Of a stretch of 64,000 bases of DNA, positions 1 through 7,755 are shown one piece after another. Numbering within the stretch: the stretch's first letter is position 1; every line of letters begins with the position of its first letter. The notes below the pieces were generated by a model, which did no database searches, was not told the DNA's origin, and saw only the letters and a program-made list of their open reading frames with translations. The translations under genes and the position numbers were made by a program. The stretch covers positions 186,001-250,000 of the forward strand of contig NZ_JBDQQR010000003.1 of assembly GCF_039888675.1 (NCBI RefSeq), read 5' to 3'. Source of the stretch: Mesorhizobium sp. CAU 1732. GTDB lineage: Bacteria > Pseudomonadota > Alphaproteobacteria > Rhizobiales > Rhizobiaceae.

Positions 1-189
1 GATGAGTGGCACCAGCCGCTTCCGCCACCCAAGGTCGCGCCCTCGGCGCTCGCCAAAGCCGTCGTCGCGGGTCTCCGGGACGGTCTCGAAGACGTCTATG
101 TCGGCGACGTCGCGAAAGACTTCATCGAGCGCTGGCGGCAGGGGCCGAAAGTGCTCGAACTGGAAATGACGTCTGGAGGTGGAGCATGA
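1..189 (+). CDS. SDR-family oxidoreductase, C-terminal end (truncated by window start)
   Basis: The frame beginning at base 1 is open for 62 codons and stops with TGA at 187-189; the start lies before the window. The visible residues include PPPKVAPSALAKAV and VYVGDVAKDFIERWRQ, which resemble the C-terminal substrate-loop and tail of classical short-chain dehydrogenases. The Rossmann motif and the YxxxK catalytic pair would be upstream and cannot be checked. The stop codon overlaps the start of the cyclase gene (ATGA), so the two are probably translationally coupled parts of one operon. The substrate is unknown. The family assignment is moderately sure because only the tail is present. Confidence 0.7.
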   Translation, partial: DEWHQPLPPPKVAPSALAKAVVAGLRDGLEDVYVGDVAKDFIERWRQGPKVLELEMTSGGGA

Positions 190-986
190 ACATGCCGAAC
201 GGAACCGAACTCCTCGGCCAGATGGGTGTTGCGATCGCCACTGGCGCGATCGAGGTCGTCGATCTCACGCACACGCTCGACCCGGATTTTCCTGTCATCG
301 TCCTGCCGCCGGAATTCGGCCAGTGCGCGCGGTTCCGCATGGAGGAGATTTCCGCCTACGATCATCGCGGCCCCGCCTGGAAGTGGAACAACTTCACCTG
401 CGGCGAGCATACGGGCACGCATTTCGACGCCCCGTCGCACTGGATTTCCGGCCGCGACGTGCCGAACGGCAGCGTCGATACGATCCCCGTCGAAAACTTC
501 GTCGGACCGGTCTGCGTAATCGATTGCTCGCAGGGCGCCAGCACGGACGATGATTTCGAGCTGACGCCGGACATCATTCTTGGCTGGGAAAAGACCCATG
601 GCCGCATCCCGGCGCAAAGCTGGGTTCTCATGCGCACCGACTGGTCGAAACGCCGCGGCGCGGCCTATCTCAACATGCGCGACGATGGCCCGCACTCGCC
701 CGGCCCGACGCCTGAGGCGATGCGCCTGCTCGTCGATGAGCGCGGCGTGCGTGGTTTCGGTACGGAGACGGTCGGCACCGATGCGGGCCAGGGCGCGCAC
801 TACACCCCGCCCTACCCCGCGCATTTCTACCTGCACGGCGCGGGCCGCTACGGCCTGCAGTGCCTCAACAATCTCGACCGCCTCCCGCCGACCGGCGCGA
901 TGCTGATCGCGACACCGTTGAAGATCAAGCAGGGAACCGGCAGCCCGTTGCGCGTCATTGCGCTCGTTCCGGGACAAGGGAACTGA
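186..986 (+). CDS. Cyclase-family protein (kynurenine formamidase-like metal hydrolase)
   Basis: A 266-residue protein of the cyclase family (PF04199), which includes metal-dependent amide and lactone hydrolases such as bacterial kynurenine formamidase and isatin hydrolase. The diagnostic metal-binding motif HTGTHFDAPSHW is present at about residues 77-88. The chosen ATG at 186 has a strong GGAGGTGGAG ribosome site just upstream and overlaps the stop of the preceding SDR. A longer open frame running back to base 6 is arginine-rich out-of-frame translation of that SDR and is not used. The gene is followed one base later by another SDR, so SDR, cyclase and SDR form a tight operon that could open and reduce a cyclic metabolite. 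The actual substrate cannot be deduced. Confidence 0.9.
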   Translation: MNMPNGTELLGQMGVAIATGAIEVVDLTHTLDPDFPVIVLPPEFGQCARFRMEEISAYDHRGPAWKWNNFTCGEHTGTHFDAPSHWISGRDVPNGSVDTIPVENFVGPVCVIDCSQGASTDDDFELTPDIILGWEKTHGRIPAQSWVLMRTDWSKRRGAAYLNMRDDGPHSPGPTPEAMRLLVDERGVRGFGTETVGTDAGQGAHYTPPYPAHFYLHGAGRYGLQCLNNLDRLPPTGAMLIATPLKIKQGTGSPLRVIALVPGQGN

Positions 987-987
987 G

Positions 988-1716
988 ATGAGCGAGACCT
1001 ACACGGCCATCATCACCGGCGGCAACAAGGGCATCGGCGCGGATCTGGCGCAGCGCATGCTCGGCGAAGGCTACCACGTGATTTCGGTCGCGCGACGCCC
1101 GCCAGACTTCACGCATGACAGGCTCTCGTCGGTCGAGGCCGACCTTCTCGATCCTCAGGCGGTGAAGGAGGCGGCGTCGGAGATCGCGGCGAACCACGAC
1201 GTGTCGCATCTGATCCACAATGCCGGACTGATCTGGCCGAACCTCGTGGAAGAAGCGAAACCCGAGGACATCACCGGCCTTGCCCAGCTTCATCTCGGAT
1301 CGGCGCTCACCCTGCTTCAGGCCGTGCTGCCCGCCATGAAGGCGCGTCGTTTCGGGCGCGTGATGTTCAACGCGTCACGCGCGGCACTGGGTGCGCCCAC
1401 GCGCACCGCCTACAGCGCCTCGAAAGCCGGCATGATCGGCATGGCGCGGACATGGGCGCTCGAACTCGCCAAACATCAGATCACGGTGAACGTCGTCGCA
1501 CCCGGCCCGATCCTCACCGACAATTTCTGGGGCATCGTGCCGAAGGGCAGCGACGCCGAAAGCACGCTCGCCACCCGCATTCCGGTCGGTCGTCTCGGCA
1601 CCGTCGAGGACGTCACCAACGCCTTCATGTTCTTCTCGGACCCGAGGAACGGCTTCGTCACCGGCCAGACGCTTTACGTCTGCGGCGGCGCGAGCGTCGG
1701 AACCCTCCAAATCTGA
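988..1716 (+). CDS. SDR-family NAD(P)-dependent oxidoreductase
   Basis: A 242-residue classical short-chain dehydrogenase. It has the nucleotide-binding motif TGGNKGIG near the N-terminus, the structural NAG motif at about residue 85, and the catalytic YSASK motif at about residue 145. Length and motif spacing are normal for an active enzyme of this family, which reduces carbonyls or oxidises alcohols with NAD(P)H. The ATG at 988 was chosen over upstream in-frame codons because it follows the cyclase stop by one base and has a GGGAACTGAG purine stretch before it. It converges with the ABC transporter operon: its stop and the ATPase stop are one base apart, with no room for a terminator between them. 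Confidence 0.93.
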   Translation: MSETYTAIITGGNKGIGADLAQRMLGEGYHVISVARRPPDFTHDRLSSVEADLLDPQAVKEAASEIAANHDVSHLIHNAGLIWPNLVEEAKPEDITGLAQLHLGSALTLLQAVLPAMKARRFGRVMFNASRAALGAPTRTAYSASKAGMIGMARTWALELAKHQITVNVVAPGPILTDNFWGIVPKGSDAESTLATRIPVGRLGTVEDVTNAFMFFSDPRNGFVTGQTLYVCGGASVGTLQI

Positions 1717-1717
1717 G

Positions 1718-2473
1718 CTATTCGGCCGCCATACGCTGCGCCTCGCTCAGCGAGCGATCGAGGGCTACCCGCAACTCGTGCTTGAGGGTCTCGAAATCCC
1801 CGGCATCGCGATCGCGCGGCCGCGCGATCCGCACGTCGAGGATCGCATCGATGCGGCCCGGCCTCGGCCGCAGGACGACCACCCGGTTGGCCACCACAAG
1901 GGCTTCCTCGATATCGTGCGTCACGAGAACCAGCGTCGGGCGGCTCTTTTCCCAGAGCTTGACCAGGTGATCCTGAAGGCCCGCGCGCGTCAGCGCGTCG
2001 AGCGCCGAGAACGGTTCGTCGAGCAGCAACACGCTCGGGCCTGTGACGAGCGCGCGGGCGAGTGCCACGCGCTGTGCCATCCCGCCGGACATTTCGCGCG
2101 GCCATTTGCCTGCCTGCTCCGCGAGGCCGACGCTCTTCAGCGCTTCGTGCACGCGGCTGCGGCGCTCCTCGGCCGCAACGCCATCGAGCCCGAAACCGAC
2201 ATTGTCGGCAACGCTCAGCCAGGGCAGCAGGCGCGGTTCCTGAAACACCAGACCGACGGCCGGATGCGGTTGCGAAATGCGCTCTCCATCGACCCGAACC
2301 TCTCCGCCGGTCGGCTGGTCGAGCCCCGCTATCAGGCGCAGCAACGTACTCTTGCCGCAGCCCGAGCCGCCGACGATCGCGACGGCTTCCCCGCTTTGCA
2401 TCGACAGGGTGAAGTCGTGGAGAGCGGCGGTGCCGTTCGGATAGGTTTTTGAGAGATGTCTGAGTTCGAGCAT
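1718..2473 (-). CDS. ABC transporter ATP-binding protein, nitrate/sulfonate/taurine type
   Basis: A 251-residue ATPase of the SsuB/TauB/NrtD group that drives uptake through the adjacent permease. Visible motifs are the Walker A GGSGCGKST at about residues 35-43, a Q-loop in VFQEPRLLPW, the signature MSGGMAQR, the Walker B VLLLDEPF, a D-loop SALD and the switch histidine in VTHDIEEAL. All catalytic elements are intact. It is the last gene of a three-gene minus-strand operon (binding protein, permease, ATPase) and starts one base from the permease stop. The family handles alkanesulfonates, taurine, nitrate or small aromatic and pyrimidine-like compounds; the substrate here is not identifiable. 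Confidence 0.93.
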   Translation of the reverse strand: MLELRHLSKTYPNGTAALHDFTLSMQSGEAVAIVGGSGCGKSTLLRLIAGLDQPTGGEVRVDGERISQPHPAVGLVFQEPRLLPWLSVADNVGFGLDGVAAEERRSRVHEALKSVGLAEQAGKWPREMSGGMAQRVALARALVTGPSVLLLDEPFSALDALTRAGLQDHLVKLWEKSRPTLVLVTHDIEEALVVANRVVVLRPRPGRIDAILDVRIARPRDRDAGDFETLKHELRVALDRSLSEAQRMAAE

Positions 2474-2474
2474 G

Positions 2475-3314
2475 TCAGGTGCTGCTCTCGTAGGAATCCT
2501 GCCAGCGCAGGAATGGCGTGCTCGCAGCGACGATCAGCGCATCGGTGATCTTTCCGATGACCGCGAAGACGAGAATGGCCGCGACGATCTGGTCGGGCTT
2601 GCCGAGTTGCTGGCCGTCGACCAGCAGGTAGCCCAGCCCTTCGGCCGCGCCCATGATCTCGGCGGCCACCACGAACATCCAGCCAAGCCCCAGGCCCGTC
2701 CGCAGCGCGAGAACGACGTTCGGCAGGATCGCCGGCACGAGGATGCGCGTCACCAGCTTGTATCCCTTGAGCCGGAAGATGCGGCCGACCTCGACGATCT
2801 TGCGATCGACGCCGAGCACCGATCCGGTGACACCGAGATAGACGGGAAAGAACACGCCGACCGCGATCAGCGCCACCTTCGATTCCTCGAAAATGCCGAG
2901 CCAGAGGATGAACAGCGGAACCCATGCCAGCGATGGGATCGCCCGAAGGCCCTGAATGGTCGGATCGACGAGCGCTCTGAACAGGCGCGAATAACCCGCC
3001 ACAGCCCCCACCGCGATGCCCAGTGCAGCACCCAGTAGGAACCCGACCGCCACCCTCCAGAGCGTCGCGCCGATATGGATCAGAAGCTCGCCGTCTTCGG
3101 TCAGCGACCACAACGTCGCGGCGATGCGGCTGGGTGGCGGCAAAAGCCGCCCTTCCGCCCAACCGGCCTGCACGGCGACTTCCCATCCTGCCGCGAGCGT
3201 GACGGGAAGGATGAGCCCCAGCATGGCCGATCGCCAGAAGCTTCCGGGCCGCCGGCCCGTCGAGGTCGTGGCCACATTCGCAGCCGTCGGCAGCACGATG
3301 TCGACGGTTGTCAT
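2475..3314 (-). CDS. ABC transporter permease, nitrate/sulfonate/taurine type
   Basis: A 279-residue inner-membrane permease of the SsuC/TauC family. About six hydrophobic segments are visible, the first at about residues 31-48 and later ones through the conserved EVGRIF..KGYKLVTRILVP coupling region, where the ATPase docks. The motif ALRTGLGLGWMFVVAAEIMG is typical of the family. A strong AAGGAGG ribosome site precedes the ATG at 3314. It lies between the substrate-binding protein and the ATPase genes, with 11 and 1 intervening bases respectively. The length is normal and nothing is disrupted. Confidence 0.92.
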   Translation of the reverse strand: MTTVDIVLPTAANVATTSTGRRPGSFWRSAMLGLILPVTLAAGWEVAVQAGWAEGRLLPPPSRIAATLWSLTEDGELLIHIGATLWRVAVGFLLGAALGIAVGAVAGYSRLFRALVDPTIQGLRAIPSLAWVPLFILWLGIFEESKVALIAVGVFFPVYLGVTGSVLGVDRKIVEVGRIFRLKGYKLVTRILVPAILPNVVLALRTGLGLGWMFVVAAEIMGAAEGLGYLLVDGQQLGKPDQIVAAILVFAVIGKITDALIVAASTPFLRWQDSYESST

Positions 3315-3325
3315 GGCACGCCTCC

Positions 3326-4300
3326 TTAGTCTTCGGAGGGGTGGTAGCTTGGGTCGATGAGGTTGTCGACCACTGCCTTCACGTCGACGCCGTTCTCGAC
3401 GACGCCTGCACTCTGCAAAGCGAGACCCGCCTGAAGGATGGTTTCCTTCTGGTCGTCGCCGATCCGGCTGTGTGTGATTTCGGTCCGCTCGATCTGGCGT
3501 GCGATCACCTCTTCGGGAAGCCGCGCGACCTCGACAAGCGCGGCGACGAGTTCAGCCGGGTTCTCGATGGAGTATTCACGCGCACGCTCATACGCCTCGA
3601 TGACGCGCGTGACGAGTTCCGGGTTCTCCTGAGCGAAGGCCTCGCGCACATTGAGGACACCCCAGCTATTCAGCTCCGGCTTGCGATAAAACAGTTCGGC
3701 GCCGTCCTCGACTTCCGCGGCTGCCATCAGCGGGTCCAGTCCCGCCCACGCATCCACGTCGCCGCGCACCAGCGCGGCCTTGCCGTCCGGATGCTGCAGA
3801 AGCACGAACTGCACGTCCTTTTCGGTCAGTCCGTGGTCCGCCAGCGCACGGATGAGAAAGATGTGCGGATCGGTGCCGCGCGTGACAGCGACGCGCTTGC
3901 CTTTCAAATCCTCGACGGCACCGATGTCGCTGCCTTCCGGCTTCACGAGCGCGGTCCACTCGGGACGCGAATAGACATAGACGGATTTGATCGGATTGCC
4001 GTTGATCTTGCCGATGAGCGCGGCGGCCCCGGCCGTCGAGCCGAAATCGATCGAGCCCGCATTGAGGAATTCCAGCGCCTTGTTGGACCCGAGCGACTGA
4101 ACCCAGCGCACGGAGATGCCGTCTTCCTTGAGGCTTTCCTCGAGCCATCCGTTCTTCTTGAGCAGCAGGCCGACCGGATTGTAGGTTGCGAAGTCGATCG
4201 TGACCTCCTTCACCTGCGCGAACGCCGGCGAAGCGAGGCCAACGGAAGCGAGCGTGGCAAGGGCCATGAATATACGTCGCGATATGCCGGATTTCGACAT
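3326..4300 (-). CDS. ABC transporter substrate-binding protein, sulfonate/nitrate/taurine type
   Basis: A 324-residue periplasmic binding protein of the SsuA/TauA/NrtA fold. It begins with RRIFMALATLASVG, a signal peptide with a plausible cleavage after SPAFA at about residue 28. The body carries family features such as ALEFLNAGSIDFGST and GKRVAVTRGTDPHIFL. A textbook GAGGAGGAACTC ribosome site precedes the ATG. It is the first gene of the minus-strand transporter operon, so the promoter should lie in the 197 bases between 4301 and 4497, which contain an AT-rich pocket but no motif I can name. The substrate is unknown. Confidence 0.92.
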   Translation of the reverse strand: MSKSGISRRIFMALATLASVGLASPAFAQVKEVTIDFATYNPVGLLLKKNGWLEESLKEDGISVRWVQSLGSNKALEFLNAGSIDFGSTAGAAALIGKINGNPIKSVYVYSRPEWTALVKPEGSDIGAVEDLKGKRVAVTRGTDPHIFLIRALADHGLTEKDVQFVLLQHPDGKAALVRGDVDAWAGLDPLMAAAEVEDGAELFYRKPELNSWGVLNVREAFAQENPELVTRVIEAYERAREYSIENPAELVAALVEVARLPEEVIARQIERTEITHSRIGDDQKETILQAGLALQSAGVVENGVDVKAVVDNLIDPSYHPSED

Positions 4301-4497
4301 GAGTTCCTCCTCTTCAAAGTGAAGGCCCCGCCGACCTCTCGGCAGAGCCAGTCATTCAATCCGGCAACGATCCGAATTCCATCAATTCGGAGGTTAGGGT
4401 GCGGGCGACAGGGCTAGAAAGCACAGGGTGCTAATTTGCGATCGGAAATCGGAAAATTTGTCGCCGTTGCGCCGCAAGCCGTCGGCATGGCCGCCGA

Positions 4498-5808
4498 TCA
4501 GTCTCCCCTGAACGCGCGCATCAGATAATCCGCGAGCGGCTTCACGAGATAGGACATGACCGTTCGATATCCGGTCTGGACGAAGGACTCCACCGGCATT
4601 CCGGGCGAGAGCGCCTTGCCCTCCAGCTTCGCGCTTTCCCCCGACATCAGCGAAATCCGGACCGGGTAATATTGCATCCCCGTCCGCGCATCCTCCACGA
4701 GGTCGGCCGCGACGACCTTGACCTCGCCCTTCAACTCCGGCGTCGTGCGTTGGTTGAATGCGGTCAGGCGCAGGATTGCCGGTTGGCCGACATAGATCTG
4801 GTCGCGATCCTGCGGCTCGATGCGTGCCTCGATCGAAAGATCGCCTGTATCCGGCACGATCAGCATCAGGGCAGCCCCCGCTTCGATCACGCCACCGACC
4901 GTATGGGCCGAGAGCTCGTGCACGATCCCGTCCGCCGGTGCGCGCAAATCGATGCGCTGGAGCTGATCCAGCGCCGCGGATTTCCGCTCGACGAGCTCCG
5001 TCGCCTTTTCGCGGACCTGCGCGAGTTCGCCCGCGACTTCGGCGCGAAGATCCTCGTCGATCTGAAGCTGCTGCAGCTTCACTTCCGCGATGCGCCCCTT
5101 GGCCTGCGCGATCTCGGCGATCGCCTGCCCATGCGAGCCGCGCATTTCGCTCTCGTCGCGCCGCAACTGCATGAGCCGTGTCACGGAAACGAGCTTCTTC
5201 GTATAAAGCTTCTCCAGTCCTTCCAGCTCCTCGCTGATGAGTTCGATGCCGTTCTCGAACGCGCTCACCTGAAGGTGCAACCCGCCGATCTGCTGCTCGG
5301 ATTGAAGGATGCGCTCCTGAAGCTGGGCGCGCTGGCCATCACGAACGCTGCGTCGCGACCGGAAGAAGGACAGTTCGGTTTCCATCAGCGTTTCCAGTTC
5401 CGCTGCGTCGATCCGCGCGCTCAGTTCGCGCGGCAAATCGATGCCGTCGAGACCGTCCCGCTCCGCCTCGAGCCGCTCCTGCCGGACGGCGAGCGCGTCG
5501 AGGTTCTTGGTGATGACGCCGAGATTGGCGCGCGCCACCGTCGGGTCGAGGCTCATCAGGACATCGCCCTCGCGAACGCGCTCACCGTTCTTCACGTTGA
5601 TGCGCGAAACGACGCCGCCGAACGGGTGCTGCACCTTCTTGACGTTCGCATCGACCACGACGTGCCCGCTGGCGAGGATCGCTCCGGACAGTTCGGTCGT
5701 GGCCGCCCATCCGCCGAAGCCGAGGACGAGAATGCTCGACGCCAGCATCGCGGTCCGCAAATGGCGATCGATCGATCGGTTCGCGGTCTTTTCCGGGGTC
5801 TTTTTCAT
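4498..5808 (-). CDS. Type I secretion membrane fusion protein (HlyD/PrtE family)
   Basis: A 436-residue periplasmic adaptor linking an inner-membrane ABC exporter to an outer-membrane TolC channel. One N-terminal transmembrane helix (about residues 18-35) is followed by the half-lipoyl segment VVVDANVKKVQHPFGG, a long heptad-like coiled coil (about residues 95-285) and the second lipoyl half with RAPADGIVHEL. The start overlaps the exporter stop by four bases (ATGA), so the two are coupled. It is the last gene of the RTX peroxidase secretion operon. No TolC-like gene is in the window, so the outer-membrane partner must be elsewhere. Confidence 0.93.
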   Translation of the reverse strand: MKKTPEKTANRSIDRHLRTAMLASSILVLGFGGWAATTELSGAILASGHVVVDANVKKVQHPFGGVVSRINVKNGERVREGDVLMSLDPTVARANLGVITKNLDALAVRQERLEAERDGLDGIDLPRELSARIDAAELETLMETELSFFRSRRSVRDGQRAQLQERILQSEQQIGGLHLQVSAFENGIELISEELEGLEKLYTKKLVSVTRLMQLRRDESEMRGSHGQAIAEIAQAKGRIAEVKLQQLQIDEDLRAEVAGELAQVREKATELVERKSAALDQLQRIDLRAPADGIVHELSAHTVGGVIEAGAALMLIVPDTGDLSIEARIEPQDRDQIYVGQPAILRLTAFNQRTTPELKGEVKVVAADLVEDARTGMQYYPVRISLMSGESAKLEGKALSPGMPVESFVQTGYRTVMSYLVKPLADYLMRAFRGD

Positions 5809-7547
5809 GATGCTGCTCCCTTCAGACCGACGACCTCGAACGGCGCGGCGGTGGGCATCTTTGCCGGCGTCGCGACGGGCCGCACCAGCTTGCTCAATAT
5901 CTCTTCCTTGGGCCCGAAAGCTTTCGAGCGCCCCTCGGCCATGACCAGAACCTGATCGACGCCGGCAAGCGCGCTCGGCCGGTGCGCGATGACCACGACG
6001 ATGCCGCCTCGGTTGCGAATGCCGAACAGCGCGTCGGTCAGGGCCTGGTCGCCCTCATTGTCGAGATTGGAATTCGGCTCGTCGAGAACGACGAAGAACG
6101 GATCGCCGTAGAGCGCTCGTGCAAGCGCAACGCGCTGACGCTGGCCGCCTGAAAGTGCCGCACCCGCCTCGCCGATCTCGGTGTCGTAGCCTTCGGGAAA
6201 CTGCAGGACCATTTCGTGGATGTTGGCCGACTTCGCGGCTGCGATGATCGCCTCTGGCTCGGGATTCTCCTCGAACCGGCAGATGTTCTCGGCAATCGTG
6301 CCGGCGAACAGTTCGACGTCCTGCGGCAAGTAGCCGATGTGCTTGCCCAGCGCCTCGGATGTCCAGTTGTCGATGGCCGCACCGTCCAGCCGCACCTTGC
6401 CGCGCCAGTTCGGCCAGATGCCGACCAGCATTCTGGCGAGCGACGATTTTCCCGATGCGCTCGGACCGATGATGCCGAGCCCGTCGCCGGCTGCAAGGCG
6501 CAGGCTGACACCATCCACCAGAAGCCGGTTCGATCCGGGCGCGCCGCCGCTCACCATATCGACCGACAGCGACAGCCGCGGCGCGGGAAGCGCCAGGGGC
6601 GGCTTCGCATTAGCACGGGCGGCGACGTGTTCCTTGATGCGCCGCCAGCTCTGCCGCGCGGAGGTAAAACTCTTCCAGTTGGCGATCGCCAGTTCGACAG
6701 GCGCCAGAGCGCGCGAGGCCAGGATGGAGCTTGCGATCATGACGCCCGGCGTCACCGCGCCGCCGATCACCAGATAGGCGCCGATGGCGAGCACGGCGGA
6801 CTGGATCAGGAGCCTGACGACCTTCGACACGGACCCGAAGCCGCCGGTGATGTCCGACATGCGCTGCTGGTGCCCGACGAATTGCGTGTTGGCTTGCGAC
6901 CATCGATCGCCGAGCCGGCCTGCCATCCCCATCGCGTGAACGACTTCGGCATTGCGCTGGCCGGCAGTGGTCACGCCGTTGCGGCGCTGCTGGGCCGCGC
7001 CGGATTCCCGGCTGGTGCGCCGGGACATCATTTCGGTCAGCAGCGTGACGATGACGAGCAGCAACGCGCCGCCAAGGGCGGTCAGGCCGATCATCGTGTG
7101 GAACGAGAAGCAGATGAACAAATAGAGCGGCATCCACGGCAGGTCGAACAGAGCCGACGGACCCGCGCCGGAGAGAAAGCTCTTCACCTGGTCGAGATCG
7201 CGCAGCGGCTGCTGTCCGTCGCCGTCGCGCTTGCCCGAAAGCGGCCGCGCCAGAACGCTCTTGAAGATTCCGACGCCGAGCGTCTCGTCGATCGCGACAC
7301 CGATGCGCGAAAGGATGCGTCCCCTCAAAATATCGAACAACGCCTGAAACGCGTAGAGAAGAACGACGATCGCCGCCAACCCGATAAGGGTCGGGATGCT
7401 GCGGCTGGGAAGAACCCGGTCGTAGATTTCGAGCATGAACAACGAACCGGTCAGATGCAGCACGTTGACGATCGCGCTCAGGAGGGCGACGCCGATGAAT
7501 GCCCGTTTGCGCGATGCGATCGCTGCCATTTCCTGTGAAGTCGACAC
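5805..7547 (-). CDS. Type I secretion ABC exporter (PrtD family permease/ATPase)
   Basis: A 580-residue half-transporter with fused membrane and ATPase domains, the PrtD/AprD type that exports RTX proteins. Hydrophobic helices fill roughly residues 15-290. The ATPase has Walker A GPSASGKSS at about residue 363, a Q-loop in LPQDVELFAG, signature ALSGGQRQRV, Walker B FVVLDEPNSNLD and the H-loop in VIAHRP. No N-terminal C39 peptidase domain is present, as expected for an RTX exporter. I chose the GTG at 7547, which has a GGGGG tract about seven bases upstream. It follows the RTX gene after a 208-base gap that contains two hairpins. Confidence 0.93.
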   Translation of the reverse strand: MSTSQEMAAIASRKRAFIGVALLSAIVNVLHLTGSLFMLEIYDRVLPSRSIPTLIGLAAIVVLLYAFQALFDILRGRILSRIGVAIDETLGVGIFKSVLARPLSGKRDGDGQQPLRDLDQVKSFLSGAGPSALFDLPWMPLYLFICFSFHTMIGLTALGGALLLVIVTLLTEMMSRRTSRESGAAQQRRNGVTTAGQRNAEVVHAMGMAGRLGDRWSQANTQFVGHQQRMSDITGGFGSVSKVVRLLIQSAVLAIGAYLVIGGAVTPGVMIASSILASRALAPVELAIANWKSFTSARQSWRRIKEHVAARANAKPPLALPAPRLSLSVDMVSGGAPGSNRLLVDGVSLRLAAGDGLGIIGPSASGKSSLARMLVGIWPNWRGKVRLDGAAIDNWTSEALGKHIGYLPQDVELFAGTIAENICRFEENPEPEAIIAAAKSANIHEMVLQFPEGYDTEIGEAGAALSGGQRQRVALARALYGDPFFVVLDEPNSNLDNEGDQALTDALFGIRNRGGIVVVIAHRPSALAGVDQVLVMAEGRSKAFGPKEEILSKLVRPVATPAKMPTAAPFEVVGLKGAAS

Positions 7548-7613
7548 GGTTTGCCCCCTGTGCCACTGGCCTGTCGAGCGGATCTCTCCAGGCGTTTCTG
7601 TGCTGAAAGGGTC

Positions 7614-7644
7614 GGGCCGGACTGTTGCCTGAACTGTCCGGCCC
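7614..7644 (-). terminator. Hairpin upstream of the T1SS exporter gene (possible attenuator)
   Basis: A perfect 9-bp GC-rich stem (GGGCCGGAC with GTCCGGCCC) around a 13-base loop lies 67 bases upstream of the exporter start. The flanking base run in the direction of transcription is only CCCTTTC, so it is not a classical terminator. Partial termination between an RTX gene and its exporter is known from the hly operon of E. coli; a similar role here is inference. Confidence 0.45.
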
Positions 7645-7652
7645 TCTCCATC

Positions 7653-7714
7653 GGCGTGGCGTTCCTCGATGCGGTACGGGAGTCCGACCGCATCGAGGCT
7701 GCCTAGGCCACGCC
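7653..7714 (-). terminator. Larger stem-loop after the RTX peroxidase gene
   Basis: An 8-bp outer stem (7653-7660 with 7707-7714, GGCGTGGC/GCCACGCC) encloses an 11-bp perfect inner stem (7665-7675 with 7687-7697, CTCGATGCGGT/ACCGCATCGAG). It starts 42 bases past the stop of the RTX gene. No U-tract follows. It could cap the RTX transcript against decay and reduce read-through into the exporter genes. Confidence 0.5.
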
Positions 7715-7755
7715 CATCCGTGCGATCGCGAGGCGCGCGACCGTCGAGACGCGAC

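Noticed and set aside
96..977. Long minus-strand open frame opposite the cyclase gene
   Set aside because: It is arginine- and alanine-rich with no family features, whereas the plus strand has the HTGTHFDAPSHW motif and a good ribosome site. It is an antisense shadow in GC-rich DNA.
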